Source: Cellulosimicrobium terreum
GTDB taxonomy: Bacteria > Actinomycetota > Actinomycetes > Actinomycetales > Cellulomonadaceae
Assembly: GCA_014803435.1 (NCBI GenBank)
Contig: JACYFD010000001.1
Span: 620,001-684,000 of the forward strand
DNA: 64,000 nt
Direction: 5' to 3'
The translations under genes were made by a program, and so were the position numbers. The notes beneath the pieces were generated by a model that saw nothing but the letters and a program-made list of their open reading frames with translations, was not told the origin of the DNA and did no database searches. Below are positions 27,343 through 36,472 of this stretch, piece after piece (the first letter of the stretch is position 1; the number at the start of each line of letters is the position of its first letter).

Positions 27343-28397
27343 AGCACGGTCCCACCGACGGACGTGGACGCGCGGATCGGGTCCGTCTCGAGCTCCTGGC
27401 CGGACGTGGCCAGGGGCTTGTACTGCGCGAGCGTCCGCGTGTCGACGAGCACCGGGTGCAGCTCGCCGTCGCCCGTCATGTTCCACACGCTCACGTCGTC
27501 CACCTCGTCCTCGATGGCGTCGAGCGGGGTGAACGACACCCGCAGGCGGGTCGTCGAGCCACGCACGACGAGCGCCTCGACACCGACCTGCACGCGCGCG
27601 CCGCCCCCCTCGGGCACCGCCATGACCTGGTCGGCCACGGCCTCCACGTCCTCGACCGCGTGGATGGACGGCGCGTCGGCGGGGACGTACTCACCGTGCA
27701 CGGGCGTCACGTCCTGCGTCGTCACGCGCTCCTGCGTCGCACCCGGGACCGGGCCCGTGTAGCGGAGCTCGACGCGCCGGTTCTGCGCCCGGTCCTCCGC
27801 GACGTCGTCGCCGGACTCGGTGACCTTGAGGTCGCTCTCGCCGTGCCCGGTCACCGTGAGGTCAAGGTCGGGGCGGGCCGCGGCGACGGCGTCGGCGACC
27901 GACTGGGCCCGGCGCTGGGACAGGTCCTCGTTGTCCTCGTCCGTGCCGACCGAGTCGGTGTGGCCGTCGACGGCGAGCGGGGCGTCCTCGGGGACCTGCT
28001 GCACGAGCTCGCCGATCCGCCGGGCTGCGGCGTCGGACAGGTCGGCCGAGTCGACGTCGAACACGACGTCGGACGCGAGCGTGACGACCACCTCCTCGCC
28101 CTCCTCCTCGACCGTCTGCACGGTCTCGATCGAGCCCTCGAGCTCGAACGACCGGGCGTTGTCCGTCGTGTACGTCCGGGTCGCGGACTCGAGCGACTCG
28201 GCGTTCGGCTGACCACCGAGCTCGTCGACGGTCGCGGGATAGAAGCCGGGGGCGCCGGCCGACGTGTCGTCCGTCGTCTCCGCGACGGCCCGGCCCGGCA
28301 GGGTCGCGGCGCTCGTGGTGAGGGTGACGGCGACCAGCGCGACGACCGTGGCCGTCGCCGGTCCGGTCCGCCGGCGGGAGAAGGACGAGGCGCGCAC
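27237..28397 (-). CDS. Exported OmpA-domain protein with extra C-terminal domain
   Basis: The product has 386 residues. A signal peptide (about 1-40) is followed by an OmpA/MotB peptidoglycan-binding domain (about 95-215) with DVVFDVDSADLSDAAARRIG, AVDGHTDSVGTDEDN, LSQRRAQSVADAV and EDRAQNRRVELRY. The last 165 residues form a second domain ending in TWPTFEDVPVEWD. The same domain makes up most of the lipoprotein encoded directly upstream, so the two are paralogous in part. It probably binds the cell wall and may partner the lipoprotein. The stop codon of that lipoprotein gene lies four bases before this start. Confidence 0.85.
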   Translation of the reverse strand: MRASSFSRRRTGPATATVVALVAVTLTTSAATLPGRAVAETTDDTSAGAPGFYPATVDELGGQPNAESLESATRTYTTDNARSFELEGSIETVQTVEEEGEEVVVTLASDVVFDVDSADLSDAAARRIGELVQQVPEDAPLAVDGHTDSVGTDEDNEDLSQRRAQSVADAVAAARPDLDLTVTGHGESDLKVTESGDDVAEDRAQNRRVELRYTGPVPGATQERVTTQDVTPVHGEYVPADAPSIHAVEDVEAVADQVMAVPEGGGARVQVGVEALVVRGSTTRLRVSFTPLDAIEDEVDDVSVWNMTGDGELHPVLVDTRTLAQYKPLATSGQELETDPIRASTSVGGTVLYEVAFARPVDDLSELDVSLVPTWPTFEDVPVEWD

Positions 28398-28401
28398 CGG
28401 C

Positions 28402-28962
28402 TCAGTCCTCGGACTCGTACGTCACGGGCATGTCCTCGAACACCGGCCACGACGCGTGCAGCGTCAGGTCGACGGCCGCGGGGTCGCCCTTCGGTCGCGG
28501 GAACCACGCCTGGAACAGGATGGGCTCGTCGTTGCGGGCCTTCGCCCGGTTGACGTCGGTGCGCAGCGACTCCCCGCCGGACGACACCACGTCGTAGCTC
28601 GTGAGGGCGTCGACGTCGAGGATCGTGGGGAGCACGTCGTAGCCGAACATGTCGTAGATCGAGATCGTGTCCTCGGGCTCCGCCGACGCGAAGTGCGGCG
28701 TGAGCACGACCTTCAGCTCCGCGGTCGACCCCGAGGCGTCGAGCGAGACGACGCCCACGGTCACCTCGTCGTCGGGCGAGCCCGGTACCGGGACCGTCGT
28801 CGTGATGACGGGCTCGTACTCCTCGGCGCCGACCGTGACGGGCTCGGGGCCCTCGTCGTCGCCGCCGCTGCACGCCGCTGCGAGCAGCAGGACCGCCGCC
28901 AGGGTGCCGAAGGTACCGACCGATCGCACGGAACCGAGGCCGGTGCGTGGGGTTCTCGCCAT
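28402..28962 (-). CDS. Lipoprotein homologous to the C-terminal domain of the OmpA-domain protein
   Basis: The product has 186 residues, from the ATG at 28962. The lipoprotein signal ends in LLLAAACSGG (lipobox Cys about residue 31). The mature part (EPVITTTVPVPGSPDDEVTV through WPVFEDMPVTYESED) aligns with the end of the OmpA-domain protein: VLVDTRTLAQYKPLATSGQE against ILDVDALTSYDVVSSGGESL, and WPTFEDVPVEW against WPVFEDMPVTY. It is the first gene of a two-gene operon. A TAGTCT box 8 bases before the start suggests a leaderless transcript. Confidence 0.8.
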   Translation of the reverse strand: MARTPRTGLGSVRSVGTFGTLAAVLLLAAACSGGDDEGPEPVTVGAEEYEPVITTTVPVPGSPDDEVTVGVVSLDASGSTAELKVVLTPHFASAEPEDTISIYDMFGYDVLPTILDVDALTSYDVVSSGGESLRTDVNRAKARNDEPILFQAWFPRPKGDPAAVDLTLHASWPVFEDMPVTYESED

Positions 28963-29035
28963 GGTCGACGAGACTAGTGCAGCGGGCGTGCAGGGTCGAC
29001 GGCCTTTCCGGGGCAGAACTCCCCACGGCCAGGAG

Positions 29036-29962
29036 TCAGCGGCCGCGGGCCGCCCGGCGTGCTCTGCGGGCGTCAGCAGCCCGCCCGGTCGCGGTGCCGA
29101 GCTCGGCGTCGAGCGCCGCGAGCTCGCCGCGCGCCTCCTCCTCGGCACCCCGCACCTCGGCCAGCCGGTCCCGCGCGTCCTCGCGCTCGTCGGCCAGCCG
29201 CGCGAGCTCGTCCTCGATCCGGCCGAGCTCGTCCTCGACCTGCCCGACGACGTCCCCGGCCTTCCGGACACGGGCGTCGGCCGCGTCGCGCGCGGCCTCG
29301 AGACGGTCCACCTCCGCGCCGGTCTCTGCCACGGCGGCCTCCGCCGCGACGAGCGGGTCGTCGGCCCGGGCCTCCGCCTCCGCCTCTGCCGGCGCCGCGA
29401 CGACACGCAGCGCGACCACGTCCGCCGGCTCCCCGCCCTCGTCGACGATCCCGAACCCGACGTGCTGCAGGGCGCGGCCGAGGCGTCCGGCCCGGACGAT
29501 CGCGCCGGCGTCGGGATCCATGACGGCCGCGGTGAGCGTCTCGCCCAGCCGGTCGACGGCGCTCGCGGAGACCGCCCGCCCGGCCACCTCGCCCGCGGCC
29601 CGGACCGTGCGGACCAGTGCCTCGGTGCGCTCGCGCCGCAGCCGGTCGAGCGCGGTGAGGCGCCCGCGGTCGCGGTCCTCGGTGGCCGCTCGGAGCTCGT
29701 CCCCGATCGTGACGAGCGCGGCGACCTCGTCCGGGTGCTCGCGCGCGACCTGGTTGACGACCCAGGCGGCGACAGTCGGCTTCGGCAGGCGCGCGACGCG
29801 CTCCGCGCCGACCGTGTCGCCCGACGCCTTGACGCGCTTCGACGCCGCGGTGCGCGCGACGACGAACTGCTCGAGCGGCAGCGCGTACAGCTCGTCGAGC
29901 ACGGCATCGACGGCGTCGGCAGTCCCGGACGGGCTGCCAGGGCCGGGAGCGTCGGGGCTCAT
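29036..29962 (-). CDS. Coiled-coil protein of unknown function
   Basis: The product has 308 residues, reading from the ATG at 29962, which overlaps the stop of the exonuclease gene (ATGA). Residues 15-130 form a helical domain with the conserved-looking stretch LYALPLEQFVVARTAASKRV and KPTVAAWVVNQVAREHPDEV. Residues about 205-308 are a long Ala/Glu/Arg coiled coil. There is no membrane segment. Similar N-terminal regions occur in actinobacterial proteins annotated only as hypothetical. Coupling to the exonuclease hints at a nucleic-acid role, but nothing stronger can be said. Confidence 0.7.
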   Translation of the reverse strand: MSPDAPGPGSPSGTADAVDAVLDELYALPLEQFVVARTAASKRVKASGDTVGAERVARLPKPTVAAWVVNQVAREHPDEVAALVTIGDELRAATEDRDRGRLTALDRLRRERTEALVRTVRAAGEVAGRAVSASAVDRLGETLTAAVMDPDAGAIVRAGRLGRALQHVGFGIVDEGGEPADVVALRVVAAPAEAEAEARADDPLVAAEAAVAETGAEVDRLEAARDAADARVRKAGDVVGQVEDELGRIEDELARLADEREDARDRLAEVRGAEEEARGELAALDAELGTATGRAADARRARRAARGR

Positions 29963-31257
29963 GACGCCCAGCGTCGCACCGTGAGGAGCATCCGGTCGAA
30001 CGCGTCCTCGGTGACGATCGGGATCCCGTACCTGCGCGCCGTCCGCGCCTTGGTCGACAGCGAGTCGGGGTCGGCCGCGACGACGAGCCGCGTGCGGCGC
30101 GTCACGTACGCCCACGGCGCGAGCCCCGCGCCCTGCACGGTGTCCTCCCACGCGGTGCGGGTGCGGCGCATCGTCCCGGTCAGCACGACCTCGTCGCCGG
30201 CGTTCAGCACGAACGGCTCGCGCCGGACGGGCGGCGTCGTCTCGTCGACGAGCCGCGCTCCGAGCGCGGCCTGGACGGCCGCGGCGACGTCGTCGGCGTC
30301 CAGGCCGAGCTGGCCCGCGACCTCGTGCAGCGCGGGGTCCGCCGCGAGCGCGTCGTCGATCCCGTCGTCGAGCGCCTCGCGCGCGAGGACCGCGAGGTGG
30401 TCGCGGTGCAGCGTCTCGACGTCGGACCGGTCGAGGTCGGCGCGCCGGGCGGCGTCGAGCAGCGTCGCCCGCTCGCTGTGCGAGACGTACCGGTCGAGCA
30501 GCGCGAGGTCGAGCAGGGCGAGGTACTCGTCGGCGGTGCCCGCGGCGAGCGCCACCGTCCCTGACGGCGCGAGCCGCTCGTCGTCGAGCCCGGCGAGCCA
30601 GTGGCCGTGCAACCGGCTCGCGCCGCGCGGCACGGGCGCCACGTCGAGCACGGGCGGGAGCTGCCAGCGCACCCCGGCGGCCGTGGTCCGCGCGACCTCC
30701 CAGCACTCGTCGTCGGGAGCGATGCCGAGGTAGTGCGCGAGGAGCCCGGCGGTGGCGCGCGCGTCCCCGAGGGCGGAGTGGACGCCGTCGTGCACGACGC
30801 CGACCGTGGCGCAGCACGCCGCGAGACCTCGCCCGCCGGTCAGGTAGCGGCCCGCGAGCTGCTGCGTGCACAGGCACGCGAGCGGGTCGATCGCCGCGGC
30901 GACCCCGGCGCGGCCCAGCTCCGCGCGCAGGAACCGCGTGTCGAACGAGGCGTTGTGCGCCACGAGGACACGGCCGTCGAGCAGGCGCAGGAGCGCGGGG
31001 ACGACGCGGGCGAACGTCGGGGCGAGCGCGACGTCGGCGGCCGCGATGCCGTGCACGTGCTGCGGCCCGAGATCGCGCTCCGGGTTGACCAGCGTGCACC
31101 ACTCGTCCTCGACCTGGCCCGCGTCGTCGACCAGGACGACGGCGACCTCGGCGACGCGGTCGCCGAGCCGGGGGGAGAACCCGGTGGTCTCGAGGTCGAC
31201 GACGGCGAATCCGGGCACGTGCCCAGTCTGCCCGAGTCTGGGTGGATCCTGCAGCAC
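29959..31257 (-). CDS. DEDDh 3'-5' exonuclease (DnaQ-like) with C-terminal BRCT-like domain
   Basis: The product has up to 432 residues. The exonuclease domain (about 14-180) has AVVDLETTGF (Asp, Glu), VLVAHNASFDTRFLR (Asp) and GVHSALGDARATAGLL (His, Asp), the full DEDDh set. The last 85 residues (EVVLTGTMRRTRTAWEDTVQ onward, including GIPIVTEDAF) look like a BRCT domain. The middle region is helical. It resembles DNA polymerase III epsilon-like proofreading or repair nucleases of actinobacteria. The real start may be the GTG at 31218 (VPGFAVVDLE), which removes 13 unlikely residues. Confidence 0.85.
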   Translation of the reverse strand: MLQDPPRLGQTGHVPGFAVVDLETTGFSPRLGDRVAEVAVVLVDDAGQVEDEWCTLVNPERDLGPQHVHGIAAADVALAPTFARVVPALLRLLDGRVLVAHNASFDTRFLRAELGRAGVAAAIDPLACLCTQQLAGRYLTGGRGLAACCATVGVVHDGVHSALGDARATAGLLAHYLGIAPDDECWEVARTTAAGVRWQLPPVLDVAPVPRGASRLHGHWLAGLDDERLAPSGTVALAAGTADEYLALLDLALLDRYVSHSERATLLDAARRADLDRSDVETLHRDHLAVLAREALDDGIDDALAADPALHEVAGQLGLDADDVAAAVQAALGARLVDETTPPVRREPFVLNAGDEVVLTGTMRRTRTAWEDTVQGAGLAPWAYVTRRTRLVVAADPDSLSTKARTARRYGIPIVTEDAFDRMLLTVRRWAS

Positions 31258-31446
31258 CCGGGGTCGGCGGTGCGAGGTCCGTGACCGTTACCGTCGCGTG
31301 AACTCACCCGCTCAGGGGTTTCGCCGGACCCGGTCGAGACCTACGCTCACGTGCACACGGGTTTTCGCAACGTCGCGTCCTGTGCGACTCGGTCGGTCTC
31401 CGGCACCCCGGGGACGGCCGGCGGGGGCCACTGCCGAGGAGGATGC

Positions 31447-33219
31447 GTGAGACACGTGAGAGCACGAACGATCGTCCCGACCGCCGCTGCTGCGAGCCTG
31501 CTGCTCGCCGCGCTGACCGCCGCTCCCGTCGGTGCCGCACCGGGCGGTGTCCGAGCCGCTGCCGAGCCGCCGCCGCTCTCCGACCTCGTCACCGGCCCCG
31601 CCGTGATGGACCGGCTGGAGGACCTGCAGGCGATCGCGGACGCCAACGGCGGCACCCGCGCCCTGGAGACGCCGGGCTACGAGGCGAGCGCCGCCTACGT
31701 CGAGCAGGCGCTCACCGACGCCGGCTACACGCCCGAGCGCCAGTACTTCTCGTTCGAGGAGGGGGTGATCGACGCGTTGTCCGCCACCGCGGCGGGCGTC
31801 GAGGTGACCGAGTCGATCTACCCGGCCGAGTTCGCGCCCGACACCCCCGAGGGCGGGGTGACCGGCCCGCTCGTGCAGCCGTCCGACGACCTGGTGCAGG
31901 GCTGCACGGCAGACACCTGGGACGGTGTCGAGGCCACGGGTGGTGTCGCGCTCGTCAGCCGCGGGTCGTGCCCGTTCGCGGACAAGGTCCTCGCCGCGTC
32001 GCAGGCCGGCGCCGCCGCCGTCATCCTCTACAACAACGCGGACGGTGTGCTCAACCCGACGCTCGGGGCCGAGAACGACACGTGGGTGCCGACCGTCGGC
32101 ATCACGCAGGCCGACGGCCAGGCGATCCTGGCGGCGCTGGCCGACGGCGCCGCTCCGGAGGCGACCGTCGAGGTCGTCACGCACGTCGAGGAGTTCGAGA
32201 CCTTCAACGTCATCGCGCAGACGCCCGGCGGACGGGACGACAACGTCGTCATGGTCGGCGCGCACCTCGACGGTGTCGAGGACGGGCCGGGCATCAACGA
32301 CAACGGGTCGGGATCGATGGCGATCCTCGAGGTCGCGGTGCAGCTCGCGGAGGCGACCGACGGCGGGCAGGATGTGGAGAACGCGGTCCGCTTCGCGTGG
32401 TGGGGCGCCGAGGAGGTCGGGCTCGTCGGCTCGACGCACTACGTGGACGACCTCGCGGAGAACGACCCCGAGGGGCTCGACGACATCGCGACGTACCTGA
32501 ACTTCGACATGGTCGGCTCGCCGAACTACATCATCGGCGTGTACGACGCGGACGAGTCGACCTACGAGGCGCCGGTCGAGGTGCCGGCCGGGTCGATCGA
32601 GACGGAGGCCGTCTTCACGGACTACTTCGACGGGATCGACCAGGCGTGGGTGGACACCGAGTTCTCGGGCCGCTCCGACTACCAGGCGTTCATCCTCAAC
32701 GGCATCCCGGCGTCCGGACTGTTCACCGGTGCGGACGGGTCGAAGACGGCGGAAGAGGTCGCGCTGTTCGGTGGGACCGAGGGCATCTTCTACGACCCGA
32801 ACTACCACTCGCCGCTCGACACGATCGACAACGTCGACCCGACGGCTCTCGACATCATGTCGCGCGCGATCGGGAACGCGGTCGCCTCGCTGTCCGAGGA
32901 CACGTTCGCGATCAACGGCGTCGGCAAACCGCGCGTCGACGGCATCGAGGCGCAGGCCCGCTGCCTCAACGGCACGGCCTACGTCGCGGTCCGTGCGACG
33001 AACGGCGAGGCAGCTCCGGCCGACGTGCGTCTGATCACGCCGTTCGGGGAGAAGAAGGCGTCGTCGCTCGCTCCGGACAAGAACGTCTACCAGTCGTTCA
33101 ACACCCGCGCGTCGGCTGTCCCGGCGGGGACGGCCACCGTCGCCGCGTACCAGTGGCGGAACGGCGACCCGGTGTACCAGCGCTACACCGTGCCGTACGA
33201 GGCGATCAGCTGCACCTGA
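31447..33219 (+). CDS. Secreted M28 aminopeptidase with PA domain and shared C-terminal module
   Basis: The start is GTG 31447, preceded by GAGGAGG (590 residues). A signal peptide (about 1-30) is followed by an M28 domain interrupted by a protease-associated insert (about 115-250, with VALVSRGSCPFADKVLAASQ). The di-zinc ligands are present: VGAHLDGVEDGPGINDNGSG (His, Asp), WWGAEEVGLVG (Glu, Glu), LNFDMVG (Asp) and DPNYHSPLDTIDNV (His). It resembles the Streptomyces griseus aminopeptidase family and probably frees N-terminal amino acids from peptides outside the cell. Residues about 499-590 are the Cys-bounded C-terminal module found on three other secreted proteins here. Confidence 0.9.
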   Translation: MRHVRARTIVPTAAAASLLLAALTAAPVGAAPGGVRAAAEPPPLSDLVTGPAVMDRLEDLQAIADANGGTRALETPGYEASAAYVEQALTDAGYTPERQYFSFEEGVIDALSATAAGVEVTESIYPAEFAPDTPEGGVTGPLVQPSDDLVQGCTADTWDGVEATGGVALVSRGSCPFADKVLAASQAGAAAVILYNNADGVLNPTLGAENDTWVPTVGITQADGQAILAALADGAAPEATVEVVTHVEEFETFNVIAQTPGGRDDNVVMVGAHLDGVEDGPGINDNGSGSMAILEVAVQLAEATDGGQDVENAVRFAWWGAEEVGLVGSTHYVDDLAENDPEGLDDIATYLNFDMVGSPNYIIGVYDADESTYEAPVEVPAGSIETEAVFTDYFDGIDQAWVDTEFSGRSDYQAFILNGIPASGLFTGADGSKTAEEVALFGGTEGIFYDPNYHSPLDTIDNVDPTALDIMSRAIGNAVASLSEDTFAINGVGKPRVDGIEAQARCLNGTAYVAVRATNGEAAPADVRLITPFGEKKASSLAPDKNVYQSFNTRASAVPAGTATVAAYQWRNGDPVYQRYTVPYEAISCT

Positions 33220-33232
33220 CCCCGTAGCCCGC

Positions 33233-33287
33233 CGAGCACGACGTGGGGGTCGTTATCCGAGGGATAGCGACCCCCCGGTCGTGCTCG
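33233..33287. repeat. Intergenic palindrome A (nested inverted repeat)
   Basis: The outer arms CGAGCACGAC (33233-33242) and GTCGTGCTCG (33278-33287) are perfect. The inner arms 33246-33258 and 33262-33274 pair with one wobble. It starts 14 bases after the M28 stop and may serve as its terminator. However, its left arm matches palindrome B at 40468 in 25 of 29 bases, and B lies in a divergent region where no terminator is needed. Confidence 0.8.
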
Positions 33288-33420
33288 ACAGCGAGCAGGG
33301 GCGGGTTCGGCAGGGGGCGGTGCGTGGCCGCGGTGGACACCCGTGCCCGACGCCGCGCGGCGGGGTCTAGCCTGGGCCCCGCGGTGGCGGGGGGTCCGCC
33401 CGCGACATGAAGGAGTGGTC

Positions 33421-34524
33421 ATGGGTCGAGAGCCGTTCCTGACGACGACGGACGACGAACCGGGCGACGGTCCGGACCTGCCAGGGGTCGAGCAGGGGGA
33501 CACCCGAGGGCGGTTGGAGCGGCTGCTGGGCGAGCGGCGTCGGCCCACCCTCCAGCGGAGCGCGCTGCCCAAGGCCGCCTTGCCCAAGCCGTCGTTCCCG
33601 AGGCTGACGATGCCGAGACTGGCGGTGCCGAAGCGGCTGGGCCGCGAGCCCGCGGACGCCGTCGACCCGGAGCTCGACACCGCGCTGGAGGACGCGCTGG
33701 TCGAGGCGCTCTCCGACGAGGACACGACCCCGGGAGCCGAGGACGCCGAGGACGCACCCTCGACCGACGGGCCGGGCGAACCTGACGAGTCCACCGGGTT
33801 GGACGACGCCGTCGCCGAGTGGGTCCTGCGGGCCATCGCCGCGTACCCGCGCCCCGCGTACCCGGTCGAGCGCGAGTGGGACGTGTCGGTCCAGGGGATC
33901 GTGCGACTCGTCCCGTACGTGCCCCGGATCGCGACCGCACCCCTCGGTCTGCTCGACCGGTTCGGGGCGGTGACGATCGGCCCGGACCGCGTCGGTCTCG
34001 ACGGCAAGGACGTCGCGTGGGACCGCGTGGTCGAGGTCCGCACCGAGCCCGCGTGGACGTGCCTGTCCGCCGAGGCGCTCGAGGCGAACCTCGCCCAGTA
34101 CGTCGTCGCCATCCCACCAGTGCCGGGACGAGGCTGGGTCCTGCGCAAGATCAGCGAGCTGCTGCTCACTCTCTACCTCGCCGTCGTGCCGCCGGACGAC
34201 GGCGAGGACGGGCTGCTGACCCTCGCCGCGCAGCTGGAGGACCCCGACGCTCCCGGCATGTTCGACCGGGTCGTGACCGAGGTGGTCTACGAGCGGCGGT
34301 TCGGGCACGGCACCGCCCGCGCGAGCACCACGTCGGCGCTCCTGCAGCTCGTGCTCCCCGGCACGGTCGACACGATGGTCCGCACCGCGATCAGCAAGGG
34401 CGTGACGGTCGTGCACGTGCCCGCCGAGGAGACCAGCTCGGGCGGCATCGTCGCCCGCGCGGTGTCGTGGCGCAGCTCCGCGCTGGACCTGCGAGCACGC
34501 GTGAACCACCGCATCGGGCGTTGA
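33421..34524 (+). CDS. Hypothetical protein with Pro-Lys/Arg repeat segment
   Basis: The product has 367 residues, from ATG 33421 with AAGGAG five bases upstream. Residues 1-75 are disordered and contain short repeats of the form LPK/MPR/VPK (positions about 42-68). An acidic stretch (about 78-120) follows. A folded domain (about 130-367) begins LDDAVAEWVLRAIAAYPRPA and includes FGAVTIGPDRVGLDGKDVAW, which looks like a PH-type beta structure. There is no signal peptide or membrane helix. I do not recognise the family. Confidence 0.7.
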   Translation: MGREPFLTTTDDEPGDGPDLPGVEQGDTRGRLERLLGERRRPTLQRSALPKAALPKPSFPRLTMPRLAVPKRLGREPADAVDPELDTALEDALVEALSDEDTTPGAEDAEDAPSTDGPGEPDESTGLDDAVAEWVLRAIAAYPRPAYPVEREWDVSVQGIVRLVPYVPRIATAPLGLLDRFGAVTIGPDRVGLDGKDVAWDRVVEVRTEPAWTCLSAEALEANLAQYVVAIPPVPGRGWVLRKISELLLTLYLAVVPPDDGEDGLLTLAAQLEDPDAPGMFDRVVTEVVYERRFGHGTARASTTSALLQLVLPGTVDTMVRTAISKGVTVVHVPAEETSSGGIVARAVSWRSSALDLRARVNHRIGR

Positions 34525-34840
34525 AGCTGCTGCGTTCAAACCCCGCAGACCGCTTTCGACCTGAGGCTGAGACGCTCGTGCGGCCGAGCGTCCGCTGCTC
34601 GGTCATGGCCCTGCCAAGCTCGTAGGCGGACGAAGCCGTCAGACGTGCGTGCTCGCGCTCGTTGTGTGCGGCGGGTTCCGTGGACCCGGAGGATCTGGAC
34701 TAATTTGCCCAAAGCCCCGCAAGTGACGATTCGAATTCACCCGGTTGAGAGCGCATCGGCGCTCCTTTGATCCACACCTATTGCGCTGGCGGTGTCAGAA
34801 TATTGACTACATACCCGCCTCTTCCACCTGTGGAGTGCTC
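34525..34840. other. 316-bp intergenic region of falling GC content
   Basis: There is a hairpin at 34571-34592 (GACGCTCG, loop TGCGGC, CGAGCGTC) that may end the upstream transcript. The remainder becomes AT-richer toward the Ltp-like gene (32 of 60 G+C at 34801-34860). No tRNA, small gene or clear promoter pair was found. Confidence 0.5.
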
Positions 34841-35704
34841 ATGGCGCCGCGATACAATTCGCCCCCGAACTGGCCCGCCCCCCCTGCTGGCTGGACGCCT
34901 CCGCCAGGCTGGACAGCGGATCCGTCGTGGGGGCCGCCACCTCAAGGTTGGCAGTTCTGGGTGGAGGATTCTGATAACGGCTCAGCGGAGACCTCGGTGC
35001 AACCGTCCGGTCCGACGGGCGAACTTCCAGCTTTCAGTTCGACAGAGGGTGAGCTGACCAAGAAGTCATGGTTCGCTCGCCACAAAATCGTTACCGGTGC
35101 GGGGGTGGTCGTGCTTCTCGTTGTAGCGATCGCGGCTTTGAACGGTGGCAACGACGAGGCGCGGGATAATCCTGTCGCCGTAGCTGCGGACACGCAGGAC
35201 GCTCAAGAGAACGAGGAGGCGGCGGAGGAAACTGTCTCCGAGGAACAGGCTGAGGCCGAGCGCCTGGCCGAGAAGGAGGAAGAGGCCGCGGCGAAGGCCG
35301 AGGAGGAGGAAAAGGCTGCGGCGAAGGCCGAGGAAGAGCGGGTTGCAGAGGAGGAGCGGCTTGCGGAAGAAGCTGCTGCCGCTGCCGAGGAGGCACGGAT
35401 TGGTACGGTCGCTCAACAGAACGCGTATCAATCGGCTGTCGACTACCTCGATTACACCGCCTTCTCTCGTTCAGGGCTTGTCGATCAGCTCGAGTTCGAG
35501 GAATTCAGCACTGCAGATGCGGAGTTCGCCGTCGCCCGCTTGGAGGCCGAGGGCGGGGTTGACTGGAACGAACAGGCCGCGGCCAGTGCCGCGGACTACC
35601 TCGACTACACCTCCTTCTCGCGTTCCGGACTCATCGACCAGCTCCTCTTCGAGGGATTTACTGCTGAGCAGGCCGAATACGGCGTCAGTAAGACAGGCCT
35701 GTAG
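34841..35704 (+). CDS. Ltp-repeat membrane protein (superinfection-exclusion-like family)
   Basis: The product has 287 residues, from ATG 34841 with GGAG upstream. The N-terminus is a Trp/Pro-rich segment (PPNWPAPPAGWTPPPGW). A membrane helix is at about 91-109 (VTGAGVVVLLVVAIAAL) and a Glu/Ala coiled coil at about 125-188. Two Ltp helix-turn-helix repeats follow at the C-terminus (QNAYQSAVDYLDYTAFSRSG and EQAAASAADYLDYTSFSRSG, each followed by LVDQL/LIDQL). The repeats match the host cell surface-exposed lipoprotein family, whose founder, Ltp of phage TP-J34, blocks phage DNA entry. Here the anchor is a helix, not a lipid. Its GC is lower than that of the neighbours, suggesting acquisition. 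Confidence 0.85.
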   Translation: MAPRYNSPPNWPAPPAGWTPPPGWTADPSWGPPPQGWQFWVEDSDNGSAETSVQPSGPTGELPAFSSTEGELTKKSWFARHKIVTGAGVVVLLVVAIAALNGGNDEARDNPVAVAADTQDAQENEEAAEETVSEEQAEAERLAEKEEEAAAKAEEEEKAAAKAEEERVAEEERLAEEAAAAAEEARIGTVAQQNAYQSAVDYLDYTAFSRSGLVDQLEFEEFSTADAEFAVARLEAEGGVDWNEQAAASAADYLDYTSFSRSGLIDQLLFEGFTAEQAEYGVSKTGL

Positions 35705-35809
35705 CCCGTCATCGCGCGGACTCGTGCGCCCACCGGGCATGGCCGATACCACTTTTGGGCCGATCGTCTTTGTCGATGCGATCCAAAGCAGGCTTGTTCG
35801 AGCGAGGCG

Positions 35810-36472
35810 CTACTCGGAGAACGCCTCGAGGATCGGGGTCTCTCCCGAGGTGAAGCGGACGAACCTGCCCACGCTCGCGGAGGAGTGCAGGGCCTGCGCG
35901 ACGACCATCGCGACGTCGGCTCGCGGCACCTGGGATCCAGGTCCCTGCTCGACGGAGTCGTCGTCGCCGAGCAGCCGGATCGCACCGGTCGGGTCGTCGT
36001 CCGTGAGCGTCCCCGGTCCCAGGATCGTCCAGTCGAGGTCGGTGCCGCGCAGGTGGTCGTCGGCAGCGAGCTTGGCGTCGGCATAGGGGTAGAAGCCCGC
36101 GCCCTCCTCGACGCCGTGATCGGGGACGGACCCGATCCACGACACCATGACGAAGCGGCTCACCCCGGCCGACGCCGCGGCGTCCATGGTGCGTGACGCG
36201 GCATCACGGTCCACGGCGTAGGTGCGCGCGGGGTCGCCACCACCCGCACCGGCGGACCACACGACGGCGTCGGCCCCCTTCAGGGCCTCGGCGATCTGCT
36301 CGGTCGTGGAATGCTCGACGTCGAGCAGGACGGCCTTGCCCCCGAGGCTCTCGACGAGCGCGGGCTGCCCCTCCGCGCGGACGATCCCGAGGACGTCGTC
36401 ACCGCGCTCGCGCAGGATCGGGACGAGCAGGCGGCCGATCTTGCCGTGGGCTCCGACGACGGCGATCTTCAT
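35810..36472 (-). CDS. NAD(P)-binding SDR-type protein
   Basis: The product has 220 residues, from the ATG at 36472 with GGAAGGA six bases upstream. The atypical short-chain dehydrogenase motif MKIAVVGAHGKIGRLL opens the protein. VWSAGAGGGD, SRFVMVSWIGSVPDHG and FYPYADAKLAADDHLRGTDL match NAD(P)H-binding proteins of the YwnB/NmrA-like group. These are often stress-related, and enzymatic activity is unproven for most. It lies on the same strand as the ndh gene, 83 bases downstream of it. Confidence 0.85.
   Translation of the reverse strand: MKIAVVGAHGKIGRLLVPILRERGDDVLGIVRAEGQPALVESLGGKAVLLDVEHSTTEQIAEALKGADAVVWSAGAGGGDPARTYAVDRDAASRTMDAAASAGVSRFVMVSWIGSVPDHGVEEGAGFYPYADAKLAADDHLRGTDLDWTILGPGTLTDDDPTGAIRLLGDDDSVEQGPGSQVPRADVAMVVAQALHSSASVGRFVRFTSGETPILEAFSE

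Noticed and set aside
29036-31102. 688-residue minus-strand open frame joining the coiled-coil gene to the exonuclease region
   Set aside because: The upstream part is a shifted-frame shadow of the exonuclease; the real coiled-coil gene starts at the ATG at 29962, overlapping the exonuclease stop.
34525-35800. Prophage remnant around the Ltp-like gene
   Set aside because: No integrase, structural or lysis genes, no att-like repeats or adjacent tRNA; only one phage-related gene family is present.
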